DNA from: Alphaproteobacteria bacterium
GTDB taxonomy: Bacteria > Pseudomonadota > Alphaproteobacteria > Rickettsiales > SXRF01
Length of the DNA: 36,313 nucleotides
Direction: 5' to 3'
NCBI GenBank assembly: GCA_020054105.1
Contig: JAGVLW010000110.1
Location: 1-36,313, forward strand
This document shows positions 17,678 to 25,339 of the stretch, piece by piece; position 1 is the first letter of the stretch; the number at the start of each line of letters is the position of its first letter. The notes below the pieces were generated by a model that made no database searches, had not been told where the DNA came from, and saw only the letters and a program-made list of their open reading frames with translations. The position numbers were made by a program, and so were the translations under genes.

Positions 17678-17822
17678 ACTTCCTGCCTATCTCTACTACA
17701 GCGGGAAATCTGCTTGGGATGGAGCCTTCTCGCAACACGTCATGTATTTAAGTATACACTCGTGTTACTCGGTATCCATCCCTTCGCGCTTTCCTCGCCG
17801 TAGCGAGATAGGCATGAAGTCT
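17676..17822. repeat. Large imperfect inverted repeat (about 62-bp arms)
   Basis: The arms at 17676-17739 and 17761-17822 are imperfect reverse complements around a 21-base A+T-rich loop. Each arm begins with AGACTTC(C/A)TGCCTATCTC read inward on its own strand and ends with CAACACG or its counterpart. The left arm starts inside the transglycosylase stop codon. It fills nearly all of the gap before the zf-CHCC gene. It encodes no protein that I can support. It could act as a terminator or be a mobile palindrome (MITE- or RPE-like). Confidence 0.8.
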
Positions 17823-17859
17823 ATTGATATTTTCCACGATTGCCGTTAGACACTGACCT

Positions 17860-18042
17860 ATGAAATCTTTTGAAACGTTTCAGGTTCAGTCGTTGGATGT
17901 GGCTTGCGATGGCGGCGGCGCGCTCGGCCATCCGAAAGTCTACCTGCATATCGACCCCGACCAGGGCAGCATCGTCTGCCCCTATTGCAGCCGCACCTAT
18001 GTGGTGAAGCTATTGGCCGGACAGAAGAAATCCGCCCACTAG
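17860..18042 (+). CDS. Zinc-finger domain protein (zf-CHCC, NDUFS6-like)
   Basis: A 60-residue protein with a single zinc-binding pattern: VACDGGG (Cys18), LGHPKVYLHI with the His ligand (about residue 26), and VCPYCSRTYV (Cys42 and Cys45). This matches the zf-CHCC domain also found in the mitochondrial complex I subunit NDUFS6. Bacterial members are small proteins common in Alphaproteobacteria, with a likely but unproven link to respiratory complex assembly. The only reasonable ATG is at 17860, about 40 bases after the large inverted repeat. No strong ribosome binding site is visible. Confidence 0.85.
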   Translation: MKSFETFQVQSLDVACDGGGALGHPKVYLHIDPDQGSIVCPYCSRTYVVKLLAGQKKSAH

Positions 18043-18148
18043 GCCTGTTTCCCCGCTGCGCTGCACAAAAATCTAGACTTCTCAGTATGATATTGCCATC
18101 GCCCGTATTTGCGGGCATATTGGACATCCCTCCCACAGGAGATGTCGT

Positions 18149-18343
18149 ATGTCGTTTGGCGATTATATTATTGTGGCGCTCATGCTCGCGACGCTCGGCG
18201 CATTGATCGCCGGCGTGGTGCTCATGGGGATGGGCGGCGGCGCCAATACGCGCTACGGCAACAAGCTGATGATGGCGCGGGTGTCGTTGCAGGGGCTGGT
18301 GATTTTCATGCTGGCGCTGATGTTCTTCCTGGGGAGCAGGTAG
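18149..18343 (+). CDS. Small twin-transmembrane HIG1-like protein
   Basis: A 64-residue membrane protein with two hydrophobic helices (about 6-27 and 46-62). They are joined by a Gly-rich and basic loop containing NTRYGNKLMMARVSLQG, the signature of bacterial HIG1-domain twin-TM proteins. Eukaryotic HIG1 proteins associate with respiratory supercomplexes and cytochrome oxidase; the bacterial role is inferred by analogy. A good ribosome binding site (CAGGAG) lies seven bases before the ATG. Its neighbours are zf-CHCC upstream and a palindromic element then PduO downstream. Confidence 0.82.
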   Translation: MSFGDYIIVALMLATLGALIAGVVLMGMGGGANTRYGNKLMMARVSLQGLVIFMLALMFFLGSR

Positions 18344-18346
18344 AGG

Positions 18347-18432
18347 GATGACTGGATGACTAGATTATTAGATGACTAAAAAGATATAGAAGATATAACT
18401 TAGTCATCCAGTCATCTAATCATCCAGTCATC
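18347..18432. repeat. GATGACT-type palindromic element before the PduO gene
   Basis: Arms of 32 bases (18347-18378 and 18401-18432) pair with only about three mismatches around a 22-base A+T-rich loop. Each arm is itself built from 8-9-base direct repeats of the type GATGACTGGATGACTAG. The element starts four bases after the HIG1-like stop and ends four bases before the PduO start codon, so it occupies the place where a ribosome binding site would be. Confidence 0.9.
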
Positions 18433-18436
18433 TACC

Positions 18437-19012
18437 ATGGTCAAGCTCAATAAAATCTACACGCGCACGGGCGACGGCGGCGATAGCGGCCTGGTCGACG
18501 GAACGCGCCGCCGCAAATACGATCTGCGCTTCGAAACGGTGGGCGATGTCGACGAGGCCAACTCGATGATCGGCCTGGCGCGGCTGCATACGATGCAGGA
18601 CCCGAAATTCGCGCAGTATGATGCCATGCTGATGCGCATCCAGCACGATTTGTTCGACATGGGCGCCGACCTGGCCACGCCTTACGCCAAGGGCGAGGAC
18701 AAGGCGCTGCGCATCAACGATACGCAAGTCGCGCGGTTGGAGCAGGAAATCGACCAGCTTAATGCGCATATCGCGCCGCTCAATTCTTTCGTCCTGCCCG
18801 GCGGCTGCGAGCTGTCCGCGCGGCTGCATCTGGCGCGCACCGTCACCCGCCGCGCCGAGCGCATGGCCTGCGCGCTGGCCGACAAGGAAAAGATCAACGC
18901 CGCCGCGCTCAAATATTTAAACCGCCTGTCGGATTTTTTGTTTGTGCTTTCGCGCGCGGCCAACGATAACGGCAAGCAGGACGTATTGTGGCAACCGGGA
19001 GTGAATCGATGA
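18437..19012 (+). CDS. Cob(I)alamin adenosyltransferase, PduO type
   Basis: Transfers the adenosyl group of ATP to cob(I)alamin to make coenzyme B12. The 191-residue protein shows the PduO ATP-binding N-terminus ([14 protein letters not shown], about 5-18) and the core motifs [18 protein letters not shown], and [13 protein letters not shown]. The length is typical. It is first of an overlapping gene series (stop overlaps etfB start by four bases). No ribosome binding site is visible because the palindromic element reaches to four bases before the ATG, so translation initiation may be weak or structure-dependent. Confidence 0.94.
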   Translation: MVKLNKIYTRTGDGGDSGLVDGTRRRKYDLRFETVGDVDEANSMIGLARLHTMQDPKFAQYDAMLMRIQHDLFDMGADLATPYAKGEDKALRINDTQVARLEQEIDQLNAHIAPLNSFVLPGGCELSARLHLARTVTRRAERMACALADKEKINAAALKYLNRLSDFLFVLSRAANDNGKQDVLWQPGVNR

Positions 19013-19758
19013 AAATACTGGTCGGGGTGAAACGAGTCATTGACTATAACGTGCGCGTGCGCGTCAAGGCCGACGGGTCGGGCGTGGAAACCGCCAACGT
19101 CAAGATGTCGATGAACCCGTTCGATGAAATCGCAGTAGAAGAGGCGGTGCGGCTGAAGGAAAAGGGCGTGGCCACCGAAGTGGTCGCCGTGTCCATCGGC
19201 GCCGATGCCTGCCAGGAGCAGCTGCGCTCGGCGCTGGCGATGGGCGCCGACCGCGCCATTCATATCCCGCTCGATAGCGGCATCGATTCGCTGGTCGCCG
19301 CCAAGCTGCTGAAGGCCGTCGTCGAAAAAGAGCAGCCGCAGCTCGTCATCATCGGCAAGCAGGCGATCGACGACGACGCCAACCAGACCGGCCAGATGCT
19401 TGCGGGCCTGCTCGGCTGGGGGCAGGGGACGTTCGCTTCGAAGCTTACGGTAGAAAACGGTTTCGCCACGGTCGAGCGCGAGGTCGACGGCGGCGCGATG
19501 ACGGTGAAGCTGAAATTGCCGGCGGTGGTAACGACTGATTTGCGCCTCAACGAGCCGCGCTATGCGAGCCTGCCCAACATCATGAAAGCGCGCGCCAAGC
19601 CGCTGGCCAAGCTGACGCCGCAGGAGCTGGGCGTAGCAACGGAAACGCGGATGAAAGCCCTCAATTTCGAGGAGCCGAAAAAACGCAAGGGCGGCGGCAA
19701 GGTCAAGGACGTGGCGGAGCTGGTGAGCAAATTGAAAAACGAGGCAAAAGTCATATGA
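19009..19758 (+). CDS. etfB: Electron transfer flavoprotein subunit beta
   Basis: Beta subunit of the EtfAB heterodimer, which carries electrons from acyl-CoA and other dehydrogenases to ETF-ubiquinone oxidoreductase; the subunit binds AMP. The 249-residue protein starts [20 protein letters not shown] and contains the ETF signature region around [23 protein letters not shown] sequence (here [20 protein letters not shown], about 174-193). The start at 19009 gives the canonical N-terminus and a four-base overlap with the PduO gene; a GTG at 18988 would add seven non-conserved residues. It overlaps etfA by four bases. Confidence 0.96.
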   Translation: MKILVGVKRVIDYNVRVRVKADGSGVETANVKMSMNPFDEIAVEEAVRLKEKGVATEVVAVSIGADACQEQLRSALAMGADRAIHIPLDSGIDSLVAAKLLKAVVEKEQPQLVIIGKQAIDDDANQTGQMLAGLLGWGQGTFASKLTVENGFATVEREVDGGAMTVKLKLPAVVTTDLRLNEPRYASLPNIMKARAKPLAKLTPQELGVATETRMKALNFEEPKKRKGGGKVKDVAELVSKLKNEAKVI

Positions 19759-20726
19759 TTCTTATCATCGCCGAACTTCATAACGGGCAGCTGCATGCGT
19801 CGACGCGCCACGCGGTGACCGCTGCTACGCAAATCGGCCTGCCTACGCCGGAGCGAAGCCCCGGCTTCGCGCAGGCAGGCGGCGACATCCATGTGCTCAT
19901 TGCCGGAAAAGGCTCGGAAGAGGCGGCCAAGCAGGCCGCCGGTTTGCAGGGCGTGAGCAAAGTGCTGACCTGCTTCGATGCCGTCTATTGCCGCAATCTC
20001 GCCGAGGATATGGCGCCGCTGATCGCTTCCATCGGCAAGAATTATTCGCATATTCTCGCCACCGCCACGACCACCGGTAAAGACATTCTGCCGCGCGCGG
20101 CGGCGCTGCTCGACGTGGCGCAGGTGTCGGAAATCATCCAGGTGGTGTCGCCCGATACGTTCGTGCATCCGATCTATGCCGGCAATGCGCTCGAAACCGT
20201 GCAAACCGCCGAGCCGGTGAAAGTCATCACCGTGCGCCAGACGGCGTTCGCGCCGGCTGCCGATGGCGGCAATGCGGCCATCGAGACCATTCCCGCGCAG
20301 GCGAAAAATACGGTGGCGGAATTCGTGTCGATTTCCGAAAGCAAGAGCGAGCGCCCGGAGCTCACCTCGGCGCGCATCGTGATTTCCGGCGGCCGCGGCA
20401 TGGGCTCGGGCGAGAATTTTAAGCATATCGAGCGCCTTGCCGACAAGCTCGGCGCTGCCATCGGCGCGTCGCGCGCGGCGGTGGATGCCGGGTTCGTGCC
20501 CAACGACTACCAGGTCGGCCAGACCGGCAAGGTGGTCGCACCCGACCTCTATATCGCCATCGGCATTTCCGGGGCGATCCAGCATCTGGCGGGCATGAAG
20601 GACAGCAAGGTCATCGTCGCCATCAACAAGGACGAAAACGCGCCGATTTTCGAGCTGGCGGATTACGGCCTGGTCGCCGATTGGGAAACGGCGCTGCCGG
20701 AGCTGGAAGCGCTGCTGGGGAAATAA
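19755..20726 (+). CDS. etfA: Electron transfer flavoprotein subunit alpha with small insertion
   Basis: FAD-binding alpha subunit of EtfAB, 323 residues. The C-terminal FAD domain is intact: [13 protein letters not shown] (about 211-223), [28 protein letters not shown], and [19 protein letters not shown]. In the N-terminal domain the usual run from the first helix into the strand GDIHVLIAG is interrupted by [14 protein letters not shown] (about residues 29-42), encoded by a palindromic DNA element and absent from ordinary EtfA. It sits at the loop between the helix and the next strand, where an insertion could be tolerated. The reading frame stays open, so the protein is probably functional. 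Confidence 0.95.
   Translation: MILIIAELHNGQLHASTRHAVTAATQIGLPTPERSPGFAQAGGDIHVLIAGKGSEEAAKQAAGLQGVSKVLTCFDAVYCRNLAEDMAPLIASIGKNYSHILATATTTGKDILPRAAALLDVAQVSEIIQVVSPDTFVHPIYAGNALETVQTAEPVKVITVRQTAFAPAADGGNAAIETIPAQAKNTVAEFVSISESKSERPELTSARIVISGGRGMGSGENFKHIERLADKLGAAIGASRAAVDAGFVPNDYQVGQTGKVVAPDLYIAIGISGAIQHLAGMKDSKVIVAINKDENAPIFELADYGLVADWETALPELEALLGK
19838..19879. repeat. In-frame palindromic insertion in etfA
   Basis: A 42-base element with ends CCTGCCTACGCCGGAGCGA and CGCAGGCAGG, folding around AAGCCCCGGCTT. It is in frame and adds about 14 residues to EtfA (29-42). A related motif, CCTACGCCGGCAGG, appears at the 3' end of the sigma-like gene near 28770. The insertion is called from my knowledge of the conserved EtfA N-terminus rather than from an alignment. 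Confidence 0.8.
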
Positions 20727-22360
20727 TGTCCGGCATCATTATAGCCATCGCGCAAATCAATGTTACCGTCGGCGACATTGACGGCAACCGGCAAAAAATC
20801 CTCGACTATTACGAACGCGCCGCGGCACAGGGCGCGCAGCTTGTGGTGTTTCCCGAACTGTGTGTCACCGGCTATCCGCCGGAAGATTTGATCCTCGCGC
20901 CGGCGTTTCGCGCGCAGGCGATGGAGGCGGCGCGGGCGCTTGCCGCCCAGACCAAAAACAAGCCGGCGATGATTGTCGGTTGCGTGTGGGAAGAGGGCGA
21001 TAAAATCTATAACGCGGCGCTGCTGCTCGACGATGGCAAGATTGCGCATATGCAGCCGAAAACCTGCCTGCCGAACTATGGCATCTTCGATGAGAAGCGG
21101 TTGTTTACCGCCGGAACCGATCTTAAACCGGTCGATTGGCGCGGCCATAAAATCGGGCTGCTGGTCTGCGAGGATGTGTGGCACGAGAAAGTAGCGATGG
21201 CGCATAAAAAACGCGGCGCCGAGATCCTGATCGTCATCAACGCCTCGCCGTTCGAGGCCGGAAAAATGGCGCAGCGCCAGGCGTTGGTTGCGAGCGCAGC
21301 CAAGGAATGTGCTTTGCCGGCGGTGTATGTGAATATGGTCGGCGGGCAGGACGATATCGTGTTCGACGGCGGCTCATTCGCCGTCGATGAGAAAGGCGTG
21401 CTTTGCGCGCAATTGCCGGAATTTGAAGAGGGATTATTTGTCATCCCGAGCGCAGTCGAGGGATCTACTTCAAAAACAGATCCCTCCGCTGCGCTTCGCT
21501 CCGGTCGGGATGACAGCGATCGGCTATGGAACGCCATGTGTTTGGGCCTGCGCGATTATGTGCGCAAGAACGGTTTTTCCACGGTGCTGCTCGGGCTTTC
21601 CGGCGGCATCGATTCGGCGTTTACGGCGGCGGTGGCGGTGGATGCGCTCGGCAAAGATCATGTGAAGGGCGTGCTGATGCCGTCGCCTTACAGCTCGAAG
21701 GAAAGTATCGACGACGCGCTGGAATCGGCCAGGTTTTTAGGGATCGAGACGTTTAGCGTGCCGAACGCCCCGGCGATGCAGATGTTCGACGAGGTGCTGT
21801 CGCCGGTGTTCAAAACCGGGGACTGGATGGAAGACGTGGCGGTGGGCGGCAATCTGCAGGCCAGGCTGCGCGGCTTGACGCTGATGGCGATGTCGAACAA
21901 ATTCGACTGGCTGCTGCTTTCCACCGGCAATAAATCGGAAATCGCCGTGGGCTATACGACGCTCTATGGCGATTCCTGCGGCGGCTACAATGTCATCAAG
22001 GACCTTTACAAAACCCAGATCTATGCGCTGGCCGACTGGCGCAACGCCCGCTCATCGGTCATTCCCAAACGCTCGATCAGCAAAGCTCCCTCGGCGGAGC
22101 TCAAGCCCGGCCAGAAAGACGCCGACCAGTTGCCGCCTTACGACGTGCTCGACCGGATTCTGGCGCTGCATATCGAGGGCCGCCTATCGGCGCAGGAAAT
22201 CATCGCGCAGGGTTTCGCGCGCGATGTGGTGGAGAAGATCGTCGATTGGGTGCGCAGGAACGAATATAAGCGCCGCCAATCCTGCCCCGGCGTCAAGCTG
22301 TCGCCGATGCTGTTTGGCAAAGACCGCCGTTTCCCACTGACCAATAGCATGAAGCCATGA
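20726..22360 (+). CDS. nadE: Glutamine-dependent NAD synthetase with palindromic insertion
   Basis: Final enzyme of NAD synthesis, converting deamido-NAD to NAD with ATP and glutamine. The 544-residue protein has an N-terminal nitrilase-type glutaminase domain (Glu44 in FPELCVTGY, Lys112 in QPKTCLPNYG, Cys148 in LLVCEDVW). The C-terminal synthetase domain has the PP-loop SGGIDS (292-297) and the NKSEIAVGYTTLYGD motif. Between the two, residues about 239-264 (VIPSAVEGS through GRDD) are encoded by a palindromic repeat rather than native linker. All catalytic residues remain. The ATG at 20726 overlaps the etfA stop by one base and gives the conserved [18 protein letters not shown] start. Confidence 0.95.
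   Translation: MSGIIIAIAQINVTVGDIDGNRQKILDYYERAAAQGAQLVVFPELCVTGYPPEDLILAPAFRAQAMEAARALAAQTKNKPAMIVGCVWEEGDKIYNAALLLDDGKIAHMQPKTCLPNYGIFDEKRLFTAGTDLKPVDWRGHKIGLLVCEDVWHEKVAMAHKKRGAEILIVINASPFEAGKMAQRQALVASAAKECALPAVYVNMVGGQDDIVFDGGSFAVDEKGVLCAQLPEFEEGLFVIPSAVEGSTSKTDPSAALRSGRDDSDRLWNAMCLGLRDYVRKNGFSTVLLGLSGGIDSAFTAAVAVDALGKDHVKGVLMPSPYSSKESIDDALESARFLGIETFSVPNAPAMQMFDEVLSPVFKTGDWMEDVAVGGNLQARLRGLTLMAMSNKFDWLLLSTGNKSEIAVGYTTLYGDSCGGYNVIKDLYKTQIYALADWRNARSSVIPKRSISKAPSAELKPGQKDADQLPPYDVLDRILALHIEGRLSAQEIIAQGFARDVVEKIVDWVRRNEYKRRQSCPGVKLSPMLFGKDRRFPLTNSMKP
21439..21515. repeat. In-frame palindromic insertion in nadE
   Basis: A 77-base element with terminal inverted repeats TGTCATCCCGAGCGCAGTCG and its near complement ending CGGGATGACA, and inner arms AGGGATCT / AGATCCCT. 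It lies between the glutaminase and synthetase domains and reads through as about 26 residues with no stop. Its translated form (PSAVEGS...DPSAALRSGRDD) is the protein signature of this repeat type rather than of NAD synthetase. Confidence 0.9.
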
Positions 22361-23823
22361 CGAATTTCTCCGCCTTTCGCGTGCTGCCGTCGGCCTTTTG
22401 CCTGCTGGCGTTTCTGGTCGCTTATTTTTATTTCTACGCGCAGGGATTTCCGCTTTTTGCCGATACCGACGTGTCGTGGCATATCGCCGCCGGCGATTTG
22501 ATTTTCTCCGAGCGCGCGCTGCCGGCCAAGGATAGCTGGACGTTTACCGGCGGTGAGCAAAGCTGGTATCTGATCTCCTGGCTGTGGGATGCGCTGCTTG
22601 CCGCCATCAAGCAGGTGGCGGGCCTGGCCGGCGTCTATGTATTTTCGCTGGCATTCGCGGCGTTTGCGGTGCTGCTGCTGGTCGGCAATGTCGAGCAGCG
22701 CCCGGCCATCGGCAGCGATGCCAAGATATTCACCATGTTGCTCGCGGTGCTGTGCATGTATGAGTTCGCCTTAGCGCGGCCGCAATTGGCCGGCTATGCG
22801 CTGATCCTGCTTACGCACCGCCTGCTGCATCGCAGCCGCTGGAAAGCGTCGCTCGCCTGGTGGCTGGTGCCGATCATGGCGCTGTGGGTGAACGTGCACG
22901 GCACCTTCATCGCCGGATTCACCATCCTCGGCGCTTATGGGCTGGAAGCGTTGATGCTCAGGGATTGGCCGCGTTTGCGCCATTTGGTGATCGTAGGTCT
23001 TGCAAGCGTTGCCGCGCTGCTTGTCAACCCGTACGGGTTTGAGATGTATCATGCGGTGATGCGCACGCTCGATAGTAGCATTACCCAGATTATTATCGAG
23101 TGGATGCCGTTTGTGTTCAGTAACAGTCTCGGGCTTTCCTTGTGGCTGCTGATGTTTGTGCTGGTCTCTAACCTGCGCGAATCGACGGTGCCGTTCGCCG
23201 ACCGCATCCTGGCCATCGCCTGGCTGGTGGCCATGCTGCTTTCCATGCGCAATGCCGCCGTGTTCGTGCTGGTATCGGCGCCGTACATGGCGATCAACAT
23301 GCAGCGTTTCATCGACCATCTCGCCGCCATCCGCACGCGGCGCGGCGATCCGCTGCAACCGCTTAGCAAGCCTTTCGCGCAATTATTCCTGGCGCTGGCG
23401 GCGGTGGCGCTGGTGACAGTAAGCTATCTCGGTATCGCGCGGCTCAAGGGCGAAGAATTTCTCGCGCATCCGTCGCAAGATCCGGCCCCGGCCATTCATT
23501 ACGCTTTCAAATATCATGGCGATAAAAAGTTTCTCAACGATTACGGCTTGGGCGGGCGCATCATCTATGAGACCGGAGGCGAGCTGCCGGTCTTTGTCGA
23601 CGGCCGCGCCGGGACGGCCTATCCCGAATCGGTGATGGATGATTACGCACGCTTTCTGCGCGTGGAAAAAGGCTGGCAGGAAATGGCCGCGCGCTACGGC
23701 GTGCAAGGCATTATCGCCGGCAACAATCTGCCGTTCTCGCAGGCCTATGCGGCGGGCCAATACCACGACCGCTGGACGCAAGTCTATCGCGACGAAGTGG
23801 CGGGCGTGTATCTCAGGAAATAG
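22357..23823 (+). CDS. GT-C-like polytopic membrane protein
   Basis: A 488-residue membrane protein with about ten hydrophobic helices between residues 10 and 360 and a C-terminal soluble domain (about 370-488). Near the N-terminus it carries FADTDVSWHIAAGDLIF and AKDSWTF followed by WYLISWLWD. This matches the D-x-D-x-W-H...G...P..D..S-F pattern of uncharacterised bacterial GT-C-like membrane proteins related to lipid-linked sugar transferases. No donor or acceptor can be named. The start overlaps the nadE stop by four bases. Its 3' end overlaps nth on the other strand by 11 bases. Confidence 0.7.
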   Translation: MTNFSAFRVLPSAFCLLAFLVAYFYFYAQGFPLFADTDVSWHIAAGDLIFSERALPAKDSWTFTGGEQSWYLISWLWDALLAAIKQVAGLAGVYVFSLAFAAFAVLLLVGNVEQRPAIGSDAKIFTMLLAVLCMYEFALARPQLAGYALILLTHRLLHRSRWKASLAWWLVPIMALWVNVHGTFIAGFTILGAYGLEALMLRDWPRLRHLVIVGLASVAALLVNPYGFEMYHAVMRTLDSSITQIIIEWMPFVFSNSLGLSLWLLMFVLVSNLRESTVPFADRILAIAWLVAMLLSMRNAAVFVLVSAPYMAINMQRFIDHLAAIRTRRGDPLQPLSKPFAQLFLALAAVALVTVSYLGIARLKGEEFLAHPSQDPAPAIHYAFKYHGDKKFLNDYGLGGRIIYETGGELPVFVDGRAGTAYPESVMDDYARFLRVEKGWQEMAARYGVQGIIAGNNLPFSQAYAAGQYHDRWTQVYRDEVAGVYLRK

Positions 23824-24448
23824 TTTTGTGCGGATATTCGCATAAATCCCGGATGAGGCAATCAGGGCATAGCGGCTTGCGCGCCTTGCAGACATAGCGG
23901 CCATGCAGGATCAGCCAGTGATGGGCGTGGAGTTTCCATTTATCGGGAACGGCTTTTTCGAGCGCGGCCTCGGTGGCGTGCGGCGTGGTGGTTTTGCACA
24001 GGCCCAGCCGGTTGGCGACGCGAAACACATGCGTGTCGACGGCAATGGTCGGCAGGCCGAGCGCGCAATTGAGCCAGACATTCGCCGTCTTGCCGCCGAC
24101 GCCCGGCAGGGTTTGCAGCGCCTGCCGGTCATGCGGAATCTCGCCGTCATAGACGGTAAGCAGCCGCTCGCTCAGGCCGATGATGTTTTTCGCCTTGCTG
24201 TTAAACAGCCCGATGGTTTTGATGTATTGCTTGAGTTTTGTCTCGCCCAGCGCCGCCATTTTCGCGGGCGTATCGGCGGCTTTGAACAGGGCGGGGGTGG
24301 CCTTGTTGACGCCGGCATCGGTGGCCTGGGCGGAAAGCACGATGGCCACCAGCAGCGTGAAGGCATTGGTGTAGTAAAGCTCCGTCCTGGGCGCCGGTTC
24401 GGCTGCGGCCAAACGCGCGAATATTTGATCGATTTTTGTTTTGTTCAT
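23813..24448 (-). CDS. nth: Endonuclease III
   Basis: Base-excision repair DNA glycosylase/AP lyase that removes oxidised pyrimidines. The 211-residue protein has the helix-hairpin-helix LPGVGGKTANV with catalytic Lys120, the catalytic Asp138 (AVDTHVFRV), and a 4Fe-4S cluster motif C-x6-C-x2-C-x5-C at Cys187, 194, 197 and 203. Length and motifs are standard. The ATG at 24448 gives the usual start. It is divergent from the creatininase-family gene, with a palindromic element in the gap, and it converges with the GT-C-like gene (11-base overlap). Confidence 0.96.
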   Translation of the reverse strand: MNKTKIDQIFARLAAAEPAPRTELYYTNAFTLLVAIVLSAQATDAGVNKATPALFKAADTPAKMAALGETKLKQYIKTIGLFNSKAKNIIGLSERLLTVYDGEIPHDRQALQTLPGVGGKTANVWLNCALGLPTIAVDTHVFRVANRLGLCKTTTPHATEAALEKAVPDKWKLHAHHWLILHGRYVCKARKPLCPDCLIRDLCEYPHKTIS

Positions 24449-24456
24449 GGTAGAGA

Positions 24457-24579
24457 GATGATAGATGAGCCGATGAAAGATGAACAGATGATAAAAGAGA
24501 GGGCATTATGACGCTTACGAAATCGCGTATGGTCTTATTATCCATTATCTGTTCATCCTTTATCTTCACATCGTTCATC
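24457..24579. repeat. GATGA-type palindrome overlapping a signal-peptide coding region
   Basis: The left arm (about 24457-24500) is made of GATGA-containing 8-9-base units such as GATGAAAGATGAACAGATGA. The right arm (about 24533-24579) is the imperfect reverse complement (ATCTGTTCATCCTTTATCTTC). The right arm lies inside the next gene and encodes its hydrophobic residues about 10-24. The left arm fills the gap after the nth start. Its architecture resembles the GATGACT elements at 18347 and 28437. Confidence 0.7.
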
Positions 24580-25332
24580 GCTCCGGCATATGCCGCCAAT
24601 TCCGTCTATATCGAGGACATGACCTGGATGGAAGTGCGCGACCGCCTGCAGGCCGGGACGCGCACCGCCATCATCCCCACCGGCGGCACCGAGCAGAACG
24701 GGCCGCACATGGCCATCGGCAAGCATAACGTGATCGCGCGCTACACGGCGGGCGAGATCGCCAAGCGGCTGGGTAATGCGCTGGTAGCGCCGGTGATCGC
24801 CTATGTGCCGGAAGGGCGCATTTCGCCGCCGGAAGGCCATATGCAGTTTCTCGGCACGATGTCGGTATCGCCGGAGACGTTCGAGGCGCTGCTGACCGAT
24901 GCGGCGAGCAGCCTCAAGCAGCACGGCTTCAAGCTCATCTGCTTCATCGGCGAGCATGGCGGCAACCAGGAAATGCAGGCGAAAGTCGCGCGCGAACTCA
25001 GCGAAAAATGGCAAAGCGAAGGCGTGACCGTGCTGCAGGTCGGCGATTATTACGGCAATAACGGCCAGGAGCTATGGACGCAGACGCTGGGCATCAAAGT
25101 GCCCGATCCGCTCGCCCATGCCGGGTTCATGGATACGTCGGAGCTGATGGCCATCGACGCGCTGGGCGTGCATTCGGACTTGCGCGGCAAGCACTCCGAG
25201 CGCGATTACCAGGCGACCGGGGCGATGGGCGATTCCAGCCATGCCGGGGCCAATTACGGGCGCCGGCTGCTCAGCCTGAAAATCGAAGCGGCGGTCGAGC
25301 AGATTCGCACCGCGGTTTCGCGTGCGCAATAG
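24508..25332 (+). CDS. Exported creatininase-family amidohydrolase-like protein
   Basis: A 274-residue creatininase-family protein with a signal peptide (1-29, ending AYA). Family motifs are IPTGGTEQNGPHMAIGKHN (about 56-74), YVPEGRISPPEGHMQFLGTMSV, FIGEHGGNQEMQ, and MDTSELM with a conserved Glu. Compared with creatininase itself, the first metal-site motif reads E-x-N instead of E-x-H and the following Asp position is His73, so the metal site differs and the substrate is unlikely to be creatinine. A ribosome binding site (GAGAGGG) precedes the ATG. Export to the periplasm is unusual for the family as I know it. The signal peptide overlaps the palindromic element. Confidence 0.8.
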   Translation: MTLTKSRMVLLSIICSSFIFTSFIAPAYAANSVYIEDMTWMEVRDRLQAGTRTAIIPTGGTEQNGPHMAIGKHNVIARYTAGEIAKRLGNALVAPVIAYVPEGRISPPEGHMQFLGTMSVSPETFEALLTDAASSLKQHGFKLICFIGEHGGNQEMQAKVARELSEKWQSEGVTVLQVGDYYGNNGQELWTQTLGIKVPDPLAHAGFMDTSELMAIDALGVHSDLRGKHSERDYQATGAMGDSSHAGANYGRRLLSLKIEAAVEQIRTAVSRAQ

Positions 25333-25339
25333 CCAAAGC

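Noticed and set aside
18341..18436. Direct repeats considered as a CRISPR array
   Set aside because: The repeat units are only 8-9 bases with no spacers of uniform length and no cas genes; the symmetry is that of a palindrome.
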